From the NCBI RefSeq assembly GCF_024323335.1, contig NC_066582.1, positions 185,474,973-185,538,972 of the forward strand: a DNA stretch of 64,000 nt, in the 5' to 3' direction. Numbering within the stretch: the stretch's first letter is position 1; each line of letters begins with the position of its first letter. A model generated the notes under the pieces. That model was not told the DNA's origin. It saw nothing but the letters and a program-made list of their open reading frames with translations, and made no database searches. Source of the stretch: Lathyrus oleraceus. Lineage: Eukaryota; Streptophyta; Magnoliopsida; Fabales; Fabaceae. The position numbers and the translations under genes were made by a program. Shown piece after piece: positions 45,898 to 57,872 of this stretch.

Positions 45898-47310
45898 ATG
45901 CCGACGGAAAAGTGTATCCCGAGTAAGTATCTTCGTTCTGCTTTTGTTATCTCTTGTTCTACCTTCTCTTGTTCTTCTATCTTTTAGGGTTTTGCCGTTG
46001 TATATTTTAGGGTTTTCTCCTCTATTTTTCCGCCTCCAGGTTTTTTTTGTTGTGCTCCTCCCCCACTGATTCTCCTTTTCTCTATTTATGTTCTGTAGCT
46101 AGGGTTTGGGGATCAAAAGAGGTCTCTGCCAAGGCCTTTCTGTGCTCAGAAATTGGAGTGGTCTTTTTGGTGTATGGTTCGAAAAATGGTATTCTGAATT
46201 CGTACTTTCTTTCCCTGAATTTTGTTTCTACCCCAATTTGGGAATTTTCTGATATCTTGAAATTTACTGTGGGCTAATTAACCTTTTTACTGCAGGGAAA
46301 ATGGTGTCTTCACTTGTTTTGCTGCAACATGCTTGAATTGATATGGTGTATTGTTGATGCTCATGAATTTGTCCTCAAGGTGATGCACTCGATATGCTGA
46401 GGTTTCCTTATGTTTCACTATGATCATGACTCTTTCCAATGCTTCATGCAGGATATGGCTGCAAACTGTTGCATATAGGTTGAGACAGGTTTGGTTTCAA
46501 GTATAATGTCAACAGCATTTCATGGCTTGTTCATTGATGGAGTTTCTTGTTAGTCATGACTTGGTGATGTAGCAGGTCCGAGATTTTGGAAATTCCCTGG
46601 TTTGTTGCAAGCTGACTTGGTGAATGTTTAGCTGCAGTTGCATTAAAAATCATGTACAGTCTTGATGATGCCAGATGTCAGGCTTATTTCCCAAGTGAAC
46701 CACCAAAACCTGGTGAGGTTTTCTCAAGACAGAGTATTCCACTTAATGTTGGTGAATTTCAGTTATTCTAACTGTCCATAGTTTATTTCAACTGGTTTTT
46801 TGCAGGATGTTACTGCTGCCTCTAACAGGTATTGGGGCTTGAGCATGTACCGGACTGCCCATAAACCTACTGCTGCATCTAACAGTAAGGAAATGGCTTC
46901 AAGACCAGTAGTATGAGGCTAGGTGCATCTGTTGTTGCTGACTTGTTGTTACTGGCGCATTGCAGGATGCTTTGGTTTGAAGTTGATAGTCTTCTGGAGA
47001 GGACCCACCAATGAATCCAACACTGAACAAGGATGCTGTAAAGCCTCAAAGGGCTCGAGAGATGCTCACTGATAGTGTTGCCAAAACTGCACTAGGAAAC
47101 AGCAGCCGGACCTCGAACAGAAGAGCACGGAAGAAAGGTGTCCAAGGAGGATCAAGTTCCTCCAGTGTGCATAGAAGCAACGCTGGTTTGGCCCAGAAAA
47201 GCAGGCACAGGTCAAAGAGCCGATCTAAACATCAGTAGTTGCCATAAAGGAGACACTGCACATGGTCGCCCAGACATTGACGGTTTCTGTTTAAGACTTG
47301 ATATAATAAA
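45898..47310 (+). pseudogene. Gene-like segment carried antisense in Ogre-B left LTR
   Basis: Three telobox-like TAGGGTTT motifs and pyrimidine-rich DNA (45985-46105) resemble a plant gene 5' region. ATG at 45898 opens MPTEKCIP directly into a strong donor (GAGTAAGTAT, 45921). Downstream, several TGCAG/G acceptors (46294, 46453, 46805, 46966) precede short open stretches. An open frame at 47011-47238 gives MNPTLNKDAVKPQRAREML, then a basic Ser/Arg-rich tail (RHRSKSRSKHQ), followed by AATAAA near 47307. I do not recognise the gene. It could be a captured host fragment or chance; no continuous protein can be assembled with confidence. Confidence 0.4.
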
Positions 47311-48517
47311 ATCTTCACCATCTCCATTCTGCAAATGTAATGTATGGAACTCATTTATCCTCTGGAAATTCTGTGAACTTCATGTATACAATTTTGGCCT
47401 TACGAAACAGAAATTGGCCAGCCTAATCGCTACAGTTGCCATTATCATTATTATTAATCCATATCTGAACACTGGATACCGTGACAACTGAGCAATTCAA
47501 AGTAAACAGTATTATGCTCAGCTCATAAAGCAGTAACTGGAAGTCACCGCAAACCTGAATCTGAACAAGACAGCTGGGAACTTTTGGTCAAGCACCCCTG
47601 ATGATCAATCCTAGTAGGCTGCTCACTATACACATATCTTATCGTTTATATCATAACTTGGACTCACTCCAAATGAAGAGGTTTGTATGCTCTTCCTGTT
47701 AATGCAAGAAATACTATGACTCACATATTCAGTGAAATTGACCAGATATCTTAGCACATCCCTTATAACAACTTCTCATAAAATAATAGTAATTCAAGTA
47801 GAGCTCCTTTTTTCCAGCCATGAAAAATTGATTAATAATGGATGAACTCGGGTGGTCTGAAAATACTGTAAACAAATCTGACAGCCTGCACGGTTGGACC
47901 TTCACAGCGGAAACCATGGCATTACTAGATGATAACTTAAATTTCACCATTGAATCAAAGAAAATCTGCTAAGCCCATCACTTCCATAAAAAATGAAGTA
48001 TTTCATCTCAATATAACAAAGTTACTTCACTAAGTGCTCCCATCGATGTTTCTTTTCTTAATTTAAAACCCCCTTTTTTAAGTAGTTCAGATTCAATTGT
48101 TGAAAAAGTTTCAAGTGATAGGTTGATTACTGTTGCAAATTTCTTTGGGTTAGGCCCTGTTTTGCAATGCAGGTAAAAACTAATTCCCGCTTTGATTTTG
48201 GTCCATTGGCTTCATATGGTTCCCGGTTGTGTATTTCGTTCTCCATTAAGTGTAACCCCCCTGTTATGCATTGCCTTGGTTTTGATATGATTGTGCATCC
48301 GTACTGGATCACTTCAGGTTGTGGGTTACTTCCTTGTTTTCTTTTGCCGCTCATGCAGGTTATGGCTTCATGTGTTGGACATACGAAGTTTCATGACACC
48401 AACAAGAATCATGAAGCATTATGCTTACTTGGCCAATCCAAGATCAAAATGGAATATGGGAGATCAAGGTCAAGATTAGGACAAGGATTTGGGATTTTAG
48501 AGTTTTTTAGGATTGGG

Positions 48518-48586
48518 TTGACTTTGGTCAAAGTTGACCAAAAAGTCAACTGTTGACCAAAGTCAACAAATGGTCAAAAATGTCAA
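48518..48586. promoter_or_regulatory. W-box cluster in U3 of Ogre-B left LTR
   Basis: Eight TGAC/GTCA cores within 69 bp (TTGACT, GGTCAA, TTGACC, GTCAAC and others), including inverted pairs such as GGTCAAAGTTGACC. WRKY factors bind TTGAC(C/T), so stress-responsive control is plausible. The cluster is about 400-470 bp from the LTR start in element orientation. Confidence 0.55.
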
Positions 48587-48984
48587 TTTTTTGTATTTTT
48601 CTTGTATGGAATCATATGTACTGGTTTAAACATGAAATAAATTGAAATGGATTAACAAATGGTTGAAATTGGTTTCACAATTGGCTTGAATGTTCGACTC
48701 TCGAGAAGAAAATAACTTGATTGATAATGTATATGAACAAGACCATGAAATGATACCACAAGACTAGGGTTTTGACAAAGTATCCATGAACCAATAACAT
48801 GACTAGCAAGTGACTTGAAACACAAGAAACTTGGTTGTTCAGATGACCCAGACCATAGAGGTATCTACGATCACAACACCATGACTTTGGATCCAAACCA
48901 ATCCTCATGTAGAACCAAAGGTTAGGTTAGGCCAAGCACGCCAAACAAACATAAAAAATTCAGGAGCAAAATCGGGGTATGACA

Positions 48985-48996
48985 GTTGCCCCTATT
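48985..48996 (-). other. Polypurine tract of Ogre-B
   Basis: Minus strand AATAGGGGCAAC immediately before TGTCATACC of the LTR. Nearly identical to Ogre-A. Confidence 0.88.
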
Positions 48997-49329
48997 TAAG
49001 CGTCTTCAACTAGAGAATATGAAGCAGGATGTTCTTCACATGATCGTAGTGGGAGATGGTTAAATACTAAGAAGACCCAGATTTTGATCATGAATCCCTA
49101 TGAAACAATGTTTGTCAGTATCGTCAAAGAAGCAATCTCCAAAGAAGAATCCGTCTGGTACGGTGAAAATCGGCCTGAGTACCGAAACAGAAAGTTGAAC
49201 TGGATACCAAAATAAATGGTAACACAGGAATACCCATGGCCTGAACGCCACACATTAGTCTGAACACTAAGCATTGGAATATTAGAGTATCAATGTTGGT
49301 CTGATCACTGGAAATCTGGTCTGAACACC

Positions 49330-50225
49330 ACTTTGGTCTGGATATCGAAAAAAAACTGGCCTGAATGCCACTTCGGTCTGGATACCGGGAACTGGCCTGG
49401 ACGCCACTTCGGTCTGGATACCGAGAAAACTGGCCTGAATGCCACTTCGGTCTGGATACCGGGAAAACTGGTCTGAATGCCACTTCGGTCTGGATACCGG
49501 GAAAACTGGCCTGAATGCCACTTCGGTCTGGATACCGGGAAAACTGGCCTGAATGCCACTTCGGTCTGGATACTGGGAAAACTGGCCTGGACGCCACTTC
49601 GGTCTGGATACCGGGAAAACTGGTCTGAACACCACAAGTTCTTCGTCCTGACTGTTGAGAACTTCTTCGATCTGAAATCGGAAACTGGCCTGAACGCCAC
49701 ATCGGTCTGGATATCGAAAAAAAAACTGGCCTGAATGCCACTTCGGTCTGGATACCGGGAACTGGCCTGGACGCCACTTCGGTCTGGATACCGGGAAAAC
49801 TGGCCTGAATGCCACTTCGGTCTGGATACCGGGAAAACTGGTCTGAATGCCACTTCGGTCTGGATACCGGGAAAACTGGCCTGAATGCCACTTCGGTCTG
49901 GATACCGGGAACACTGGCCTGAATGCCACTTCGGTCTGGATACCGGGAAAACTGGCCTGGACGCCACTTCGGTCTGGATACCGGGAAAACTGGTCTGAAC
50001 ACCACAAGTTCTTCGTCCTGACTGTTGAGAACTTCTTCGATCTGAAATCGGAAACTGGCCTGAATGCCACATCGGTCTGGATACCGCCTCGGTCTGAACA
50101 CCGGAAAACTGGTCTGAACACCACAAGTTCTTCGTCCTGATTGTTGAGAACTTCTTCGATCTGGAATCGGAAACTGGCCTGAACGCCACATCGGTCTGGA
50201 TACCGCCTCGGTCTGAACACCGGAA
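49330..50225 (-). repeat. 38-bp tandem array with ~370-bp higher-order repeat, Ogre-B 3' UTR
   Basis: Unit of 38 bp (marker CACTTCGG at 49443, 49481 and 49519). Blocks of units end with a distinct segment (AAGTTCTTCGTCCTGACTG) at about 49639 and 50009, giving a higher-order period of 370 bp; a third, shorter block ends near 50160. All three minus frames stay open for about 0.9-1.0 kb (355, 344 and 294 codons) because the unit lacks stops in any frame. The unit shares CTTCGGTCTG and AATACC-type words with the 56-bp unit of Ogre-A, suggesting a common seed. Confidence 0.9.
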
Positions 50226-52675
50226 AACTCTTCAAGTCTATCAGCATTGGCGAAGATAACAAAACAGTGGTAGATGAGCCGGCACGCATGCTACAGACCC
50301 AAGCTGGGGATAACAATCGAAAGATTGACCAAAGAGTGCATGAGATATATTATCTGTAGCCGTCAAAATGTAGATAATACACTCGCATGGAAGATTATCC
50401 ATAATCGGGTTGTAGGTTGTTAAATGAATAATCGACCGAAAAGAAAGACATCAGGGTACCAGGACTGGGCATGCAAAAGATGACCAATCAAAAGAAGATA
50501 AAGTTGCTAACTCGGAGCAAATACCCAAAAGAAAGGGGAAGACCCACCGGGGACAATACTGCTTGATCGGGGCAAGTATCCAAAGGGGACAAGACTATCA
50601 ATACCACAAAGAGGGGATTACATCTGCCAGTTAGTGGGCAGAAAACCACAGAAAAGGTAACCAGTCCTCAATAGGATGAGCACACAGGGTTAACTCCACC
50701 AAGGGGATGAAAGTGGGATTTTACAGCTACCAGCTAGTAGGTAGAAAAACCACAAAGATAGGACTTACAACTACCGGTTTGTAGGTAGAAGCCACACAAA
50801 CATCATGAACCAACAAAAGTTACCTCTGCTAGGGGATTAAGGTGGGATTTTACAACTACCAGCTTGTAGGTAGAAAACCACAAAGATAGGACTTACAACT
50901 ACCGGTTTGTAGGTAGAAGCCAACAAATTCCGCTGAGGATGAGATGAATGAGTGTCGGTTAGTGAGCGACTCTCCATTTATGCCCCAGGGGAGCACGGGA
51001 GACAGCCAACAGGAAGCCAATTTAGGATCGATCCAAAAAGGCAGACTGAAACAGGACTCATCCTAATGAGGACAGAACTCAATAGGGAAAACCCATCCCG
51101 TTAGGGAGGGAACAGAAACAACCGTCATCCACGAGGATATAACTCAGTGGGGAGCGCAGAAGGAAATGGTAGACACTTTCTGCTTAAGGGGTAGACTCTA
51201 CGTGGAGAGATCAGACACACCCACTTCTACTAAGGAATGGAACCAATGCTTGCAAAATGATGCCAACTTCGGGGAGTAACACTGCTGGGGATACCCACTC
51301 AACTAAGGAGTCACTTGTTGGGAAAGCCCCAACCTCTCAAACATGCTGATGAACCCAATTCTGAAACCGATCCAATGGCGCGAAGCTAAACTCTTTCCAA
51401 CAACCCAATCTCGGCTGGTCACCACGGCCTAGGGCTAATGGATATGCTTGCAATGTTGATGCATGAGTTTTTTTGTTTTACACAATGCCCCATGATCATG
51501 GAAATGCTATGCACTAATGATGCAATATGTTATGCTTATCTAAATGATGAATGCATAAACACACGTCTCCTCTAGAGACAACACCGGGGAACTCCAGGAA
51601 CTGTGCTAGGATCCTATAACCATGTCAACTTCCATCCTGCTGGGGAAAGACAAACCTTGCTGGGGATGCACTCCATCGAACCCGAACTGCTTGGAGATTA
51701 CCCTGCTAGGGGAGGCAACCCATTCTTATCTCTACTGGGGATGATTTTCTCCGAACCCGATCCGCTTGGGGATCTCGCTAAGGGAAAACCATCAACAAAA
51801 ACCCTACTGGGAAGGCAGTAATCTTCAGGCCCGCTGAGGAGACACTGATCTCAAATCTGTTAGGGAGGTAACCCTCTCACACCTACTGGGGAAATACAGC
51901 TTATCGGACACGGAACACCTGTCGAGTCGCCGAACAGCGGCATCCATCTTCCACCCACAGTGTCGGCTCTCCCTCTTTTAAGAACTCCCAGACGCTTCTG
52001 GACTTTTCTGCTCCATCATCTTGTATTCCCCAATCTCGTCCGTACTCCACGGAGATCGAACTCCTGGTATTCATACAAACTTTCCAATCATCAGACTTTG
52101 AAGAGTCTTCTTGATTAACTTTCCAGGACTGTCGTCGTAATCCTTCACTGTCTTTTCACCGTTCAACTATCTCTTGCCCCTGATCAGGCTCTGCAGCAGA
52201 GATCGTTAGATAAAAAGTGTGCCCCAGGTATGCCCCAGGTGTTCCGATATTTCAACGCCTAAGTCACTCAGACTTCCGAATAAGATTTCCAGATTTCAAC
52301 CTCATAAGCATGCATCGGAAGGGACCTCTATGTTTCAAAATGCAAATATTCTTATCAAAATAAACGGATGTTTTCGTAATCAAAACGGTAATGACACAAA
52401 AACAAAATTTATTTGACCGAACACACGCTTTATTGACTGGAATAAAAGATGGCTCACCACCGAGCAACACGCAGGAAGCAAACCCTGGAAAGAGGTGATT
52501 GCACATAAAAGGAAAAAATCTATCCTAATGGCAACGTGACACTGTGATCTCATCAGGTTCCAACTCAGTTACACCTCATATGTCCTCAGGACTTTCCGCA
52601 CATCCTGTCTTCTGACCAAGACGCTTCCGGTCGGTCTTTGTCGGAGATTATCCAAGTCATCATGAGCACAAATGA
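50226..52675 (-). other. Ogre-B 3' UTR with hairpins and PBS-like motifs
   Basis: One diverged 214-bp-type unit lies at 50300-50440. Five hairpins with 5-bp stems and 8-nt loops follow: 50624-50641 (CTGCC/GGCAG), 50727-50744, 50771-50788, 50856-50873 and 50899-50916 (CTACC/GGTAG). Between 50822 and 51900, CTGCTGGGGA-like motifs recur (for example 50822, 51281, 51636 and 51655). 51950-52640 is colinear with the corresponding part of Ogre-A but shows no gene. Confidence 0.7.
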
Positions 52676-53104
52676 TCATGCTAGACGCAGTTGTTCGCTC
52701 CATTTCCTTTTTGCCTGGACCGCCCTTTCGTGTTTCAGTCCACCGGGATACCCTTTTTTGCCCAAGTCGCCCTTGTGGGGGTTTTCAACTTGCCGGGTGT
52801 ACAGTTCTTTTCTTTTATTATCCCTAACTTTTGCCCGAACCTTTCTCTTTTTCCTTGGTTCGCCGGGATGCTCATTTTCGCCTAAACTCTTTATTCTTTT
52901 TGTCCAGTGGGTTTCTTTCACGAAGTATTTTCTAACTGCGTCCGCACTCACAGTGGATGGGAAATCATCGTCATCCGTGATCCTCGACAACAAGGCTCTA
53001 TCAGAGGCGATCTTTTTTACCACGAATGGACATTCATAACTGTTTATCCATTTGCCCCACGATCGTCTTGAGGAGGAAGGATCCTTTTCAACCAATTCTT
53101 CCAC
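52676..53104 (-). pseudogene. Integrase C-terminal remnant of Ogre-B pol
   Basis: The minus frame from 53104 reads EKDPSSSRRSWGKWINSYE, CPFVVKKIASDRALL and VSADAVRKYFVKE. This is the Ogre integrase end (GPY/F-like module), followed by read-through into the usual spacer (GYPGGLKHERAVQAK). Compared with Ogre-A the remnant is shorter at its N-terminal side and lacks the basic CHGQLYQ helix. The gag remnant begins only 80 bp upstream. Confidence 0.82.
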
Positions 53105-53183
53105 GTGGCACGCGCGAGGTCACACTTCTTGGTCAACAAAACGCTTCATTCACTGGGTACAACTGCCCCATGACAAGTAACTG

Positions 53184-53813
53184 TCAGCCCTCTTCCTCAG
53201 TTGGGCTCAACATGTCATTCTGAGTCCTTATCCATTCAGTCTTCTCTGATTTCTCACACATCTGTGAGGAAGACACTGCCCCAGGTAGATGCAAATCCCA
53301 AGGTTCGATACCCAGGATGCAGTATTGCTGAGTTGGTCTTCTCTGTTGTTGTTGAGTTTGAGTGGCTGGAATAGTCACAGCAGCAACTTGCCGATACTGT
53401 CCTTTGTTCACACTCCTCCGACGGTGCACAACGTTTGTTTCACCCTCTCCCCTTCTGGGTGCCCCAGAGGATGGCTTTTAGAACTTGAAGGATTTGAAGA
53501 GCCAGGATGGCGAACCGGAGCAAGGGTTGCTCTGACATTAACAGTCTCTGTAGCAAGGGGCTGTCCACTGATTATAATACCCCTCAAATCTTCACCCACG
53601 GCATAGTTGTTGACAGGAATAGTGACCGTAGTAATTTGATCATTGACAAGGACCCCCTCTGGTGAAGCACGACTGGGCGGCAAAATCACAGCTTCCTGTC
53701 TCTGGGCTAAGGCACGCAGCTCCTCTTGCCCCTGAACAACTCCTTGCATCATGGTCATGAACTGGGCCATGTTCTGCCCTCATCTCAGCCAACTCAGCTT
53801 GGACTTGATCCAT
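53184..53813 (-). pseudogene. Deleted gag of Ogre-B
   Basis: Start MDQVQAELAEMRA at 53813, one-base shift after it, then MAQFMTMMQGVVQGQEELRA and GQPLATETVNVRA. The sequence then jumps straight to the C-terminal linker (SSNPSSSKSHPLGHPEGE), removing the whole Retrotrans_gag core. Another shift leads to HRRRSVNKGQYRQVAAV and a run of Gln; the zinc knuckle is absent. It cannot make capsid. Compare the intact ORF at 7414-8940. Confidence 0.88.
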
Positions 53814-54999
53814 ACTCTTCTGATGATTCGATCTGGTTGCGGTGCGGACGATGATCAACAATCCCGTCTCAATCAAAACCCAGAGTGTGAAGTCTCTCCC
53901 AAGCATGTCTGCAATGCAAGGATGATATGTGCATGATATGCATATGATGCGGATGCTATTTTATCATGAATGATCCTGAAAAGGATATACACATGCGAGT
54001 TAACTTTTTTTTTCATGCATTATTATTTTTTGGAAAATAAATCTGCTATGATGCAAAGGATGGAGCCAAGACTGGCAGGTTGTGCATCTCGGCACACAGG
54101 ATCCGAAGTTGCGGCTTGAACTCTGATCACAACCATCTGAAACCCAAAGTCAATCTGATCAACTGGCATCTGAACCCATGTCTGGAGAACTGAGCCACCA
54201 TCTGAGTGAGCACCCACAGATTCAGCCTAGGGATCCGAAATAAACGGAACCCGCTGATAAACCACGGACAGAACTCCGGCGTCCCAGAAATAAACGTCCA
54301 TAAATTTGGCTGAACCAAAGTCACCATCACAGCACCACTGGCAGAAACCGTATCTGTAGAGATCAAACCCTCCCCTCACAGGTAGGTTCTAAAAACAGAA
54401 GTTTGTCAGCTTCAGCCCTTCAGTCGAGAATAATACGTTTACCACTGAAGGTTTGGCATTATTACGGGATAAAAGACCTCCACTGACTCCCCTCAACAGG
54501 ACATCCTAAAGCAAGTTCCCAGTCTCGGGGTCCTCGGATTGATCAGCAAGAATGCGCCCACCAGAGCTAACATAATCACGTCTCGGAGGAGAGGCCTCGA
54601 CTGAGTTCTCGGGAAATGGTCACCAGAGTCGACGATTTCTAGAGGAATATCTGTCGATATGGAACACCCATAGGACAGAATATATCCAACAGAAACCTCG
54701 TCTGGAATGTGGGTCTCATGAACGACTTAACGTAGCAACATACCACGCAAGCCTCATGACTATCCACTCTAGCACCTATGTGTACACTCAAGCCTGGGTA
54801 GTGGGCTTATCTCTCATAGAACAGTCTCAACCCAACAAACAAACAACCCACGGAACCCACAGATACAACAAACATATGTACATGAATGCAATAAGATAAA
54901 GCAGGTAAATGCGGAAAATAAATAACTGTACCAAAGAATAAACACCCAACAAACAAGAAACCTACAAAAGCTAGGAGGGACTCGCTTAGGGAAACCCAG
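53814..54999 (-). other. Ogre-B leader
   Basis: Non-coding leader colinear with 8941-9917 of Ogre-A but somewhat longer. No conserved ORF. Confidence 0.65.
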
Positions 55000-55017
55000 T
55001 CCCCAGCAGAGTCGCCA
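55000..55017 (-). other. Primer-binding site of Ogre-B
   Basis: TCCCCAGCAGAGTCGCCA on +, identical to Ogre-A, followed by GC and the LTR at 55020. Confidence 0.88.
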
Positions 55018-55336
55018 GCTGTCGCAACCCGAAAAATACGGAGGGCGAAAAAACAACCGGCGAGAAGGAAATGACAGAAGAGTCGCCACCGTGCGTTATT
55101 TATCCCAAAGGAGGGAAAGGAAACGCTCGAAGTAAACCTGGAGAAAGGAAAGGAAAAGACAAGGTCTCGCAACCAAATCTTGGGTTCGGGAGTCGATTAT
55201 GCGAAGGGAAGGTATTAGCACCCCTACGCATCCGTAGTACTCTACGGGATCCACTCTTGTTGTTTCTTGTCTAAAGGGTGTGTGTTTATCTAATGTACTA
55301 TTTACTAAAAGGGTCAAGAGAAAAAATGACTCGCAC

Positions 55337-55697
55337 AGATATCGCATCTATTGCATACGTATCTCATCTGAATATGAGAATCAGAGTCTTCGTAGCTCGG
55401 CTACCTATGGGTTAAGGATAAGTGTGCTCGCTAAGACATCGCGTCTTATGCCTACGTATCTCATCGGGAATGAGAATCAGAGCAAAACGTAGTTCAACTA
55501 ACTACGGGAACAAGAGTCTCAATTGCAGCTAGGGCAAGAGAAAGGGAATGTCTCGACCGCAACGAGGGCGAGAGAAAGGATCGCAACAAGGGCGAAAGCA
55601 AACAAGGATTAGTTGTTAGTCATTAGTCAAACTCGGCAAGACATCGCATCTTGTGCCTACGTATCTCATCTGGACATGAGAATCAGAGTTGCCGTAG
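55337..55697 (-). other. Three structured hairpin modules, Ogre-B right LTR
   Basis: Identical copy of 43361-43721. In element orientation this is the 5' LTR; if transcription starts upstream of 55697, the modules would be in the 5' leader of the genomic RNA. Confidence 0.72.
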
Positions 55698-55987
55698 TTC
55701 GGCCACAAAGGGATTGCCATCTGAACATGGACTTACAAAGGAGGACACCAGTTGTGTCAAAGGAGAGTGGGCAATGTATTCACGTCCTAGCAGTAGGTGT
55801 CGCAGCTCGCTGAATCGAGTCTTAGGCAGTTACCTCTTTGCGGTAGAACGGACTACATGCCACAGGATCGGAGACGCTCGGAAAGGTCTAAAAGAAATGG
55901 GGAAGCTCTGCCCTAGAGTTGTCATGCAAGGTGTACTTAGGTGTTAGGATTTACAAATGGGGACATCTACCTAATGTTAGCATGCAA

Positions 55988-56273
55988 AGAAAAATGGGAA
56001 TTCTACCTATGTTATCATACAAAAGGATATGGGAATCCTACCTATGTTATCATGCAAAAGGATATGGGAATCCTACCTATGTTATCATGCAAAAGGATAT
56101 GGGAATCCTACCTATGTTATCATGCAAAAGGATATGGGAATCCTACCTATGTTATCATGCAAAAGGATATGGGAATCCTACCTATGTTATCATACAAAAG
56201 GATATGGGAATCCTACCTATGTTATCATGCAAAAGGATATGGGAATCCTACCTATGTTATCATGCAAAGGGTT
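55988..56273. repeat. 35-bp tandem array in Ogre-B right LTR
   Basis: Same copy number and sequence as 44012-44297, so the array predates this transposition. Confidence 0.93.
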
Positions 56274-56997
56274 CTATCTAATGGGTGCTACCTAATCGGA
56301 ACAAGAATCGACGAATGGAGCAAGGAGAAGTGTTAGGGATGAGGGTAGACGGCGATGCATGAAGCAATCGACTTACAAGGTTGATGGCGATGCATAAAGC
56401 AATCGGCTTACAAAAGGGTGGATGGATACGTGCTGGTTCTGTTAGGTTTTTGAAAAATGATTACTCGACGTTGGATCGAGGTTTTAGTCTTGTTTTGAAA
56501 TAGTTATCGAATGTTCATTTTAGTTCTTGTATTAACAGGTGAATAAAGAATGAAAGAGTAAATATTATACATTTCATGGGAGAGGGATACATTTGTTATG
56601 AATGGGGGTTGACATGGTAATCAAACAATATAAATATATGCCTCATACACCATACAAGTAGGCAACAATTAATCAACAATAAGATATTTAAGCAAGTACA
56701 TGATCAAATCAAATAATCAAAGAAATGAAATGAATGAGCATTAAACAATGTATGAGTGTAAGTGCGAAGGAACCGGCTCATTGTAAGGAAGCCCAAGAGT
56801 AAGCTATGTGAGGTCGACGGCGATGCTTAAAAAGCAATCGACTTACGAGGGTGTAAAAAAAAGGGGGCTCGATATTAAATCGAGAAAAGTATGATTTTTA
56901 TAATTTTAAAATGGTTTTGAATGAATGATGAAGTTAAAAGAAAACAAGTTTGCATTATTAACAAATGAAACTATAATTATAATACAACATAAACATG

Positions 56998-57099
56998 AAA
57001 AAAAAGAATGCTAAAGAAAAGAAATGTTATATATGGGTATCGAACCCACTACATAAGGGGAGATGAACTAACTTCATCTCCACCCGGCCACAAGCTACC
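56998..57099 (-). other. tRNA-like Pol III-type unit / SINE fragment (right LTR)
   Basis: Copy of 45022-45125, with B box at 57036-57046 and a terminator tract of eight T. The one-base difference between the LTRs falls in this tract. Confidence 0.5.
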
Positions 57100-57872
57100 A
57101 GTTATGAAACTATGACCAACAAGCACCCCTAAACTAACCGAAACCCCTCAAAGAGAAAAAGAAACAAGCAAAAGGTCCAAGCATGGGCCACTGGACCGGG
57201 ATTGACTAAGCCCACGAATCTTAAGTTCCAAACTTGGGTAAATGGAGGGGTAGCAAGGGAAAAGAACGATCATCAATAGCAATAGTGATATGGTACACTT
57301 TCTTCTCCCAATATTCAAGGGCTCAATACAGGGAAGGTTGATGAAACCAAAGGAAATGCAATGTATTCAACTTCTTCCTCCAAAAACCAAACTTCAACAC
57401 CGATTCTCAACCTCTAGAAAAAAAGAAAACGGAAACCTCAAAGCTACTAGAAAACAAAACTCTCCATGCCTTCATCCTCTCACTACGCTTTCTACATCTA
57501 AGAAGAAAATAAACGCAGGTTCCCCACGAATCTAACCTTGCATCATCTAACACAGATCGACACTGAGCAAATGAAACCTACAACAATCAGACCCAACTAG
57601 ATCCCCCACAAAACCAACGCGAAATAACCGGTATTGAGAGCTCTCGAACTAAAAAAGGTTTTCAACACAGGCAAAAACCTCTAGGGTCTAAAAAGGGGGC
57701 GAGCTGTAACTCAAAAATTCGCTTGAATCGGCAAACAGGGTACCGACAACGCAAACAAATCAAAAACCAAGAAAATCAATAAAGCAAAAAAAAGGATTTT
57801 CGACCTTCTTGGAGGTTCGAAGGAAAAAAAGAAAGAGAGAAGATTTTACCACTGCCTTACGATTTCGGAGAT

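Larger units (their letters stand above)
43044..48984 (-). repeat. 3' LTR of Ogre-B (5941 bp)
   Basis: TGTCGCAACCCG to GGGGTATGACA. The first ~240 bp match Ogre-A. Contents on the + strand: PBS-like site 43099-43112, three hairpin modules (43361-43721), a 35-bp tandem array (44012-44297), a tRNA-like unit (45022-45125), a gene-like antisense segment (45898-47310), and a W-box cluster (48518-48586). The only difference I found from the other LTR is nine versus eight A at 45022-45030. Confidence 0.96.

Noticed and set aside
47138..47491. 117-codon frame overlapping the 75-codon basic frame
   Set aside because: Runs into AT-rich 3'-UTR-like sequence with many I/N codons; the other frame has better coding character.
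49124..50316. Minus-strand frames of 355, 344 and 294 codons with repeated WHSGQFS/PVSRPK-like peptides
   Set aside because: Product of the 38-bp array; all three frames open, so no frame is favoured as coding.
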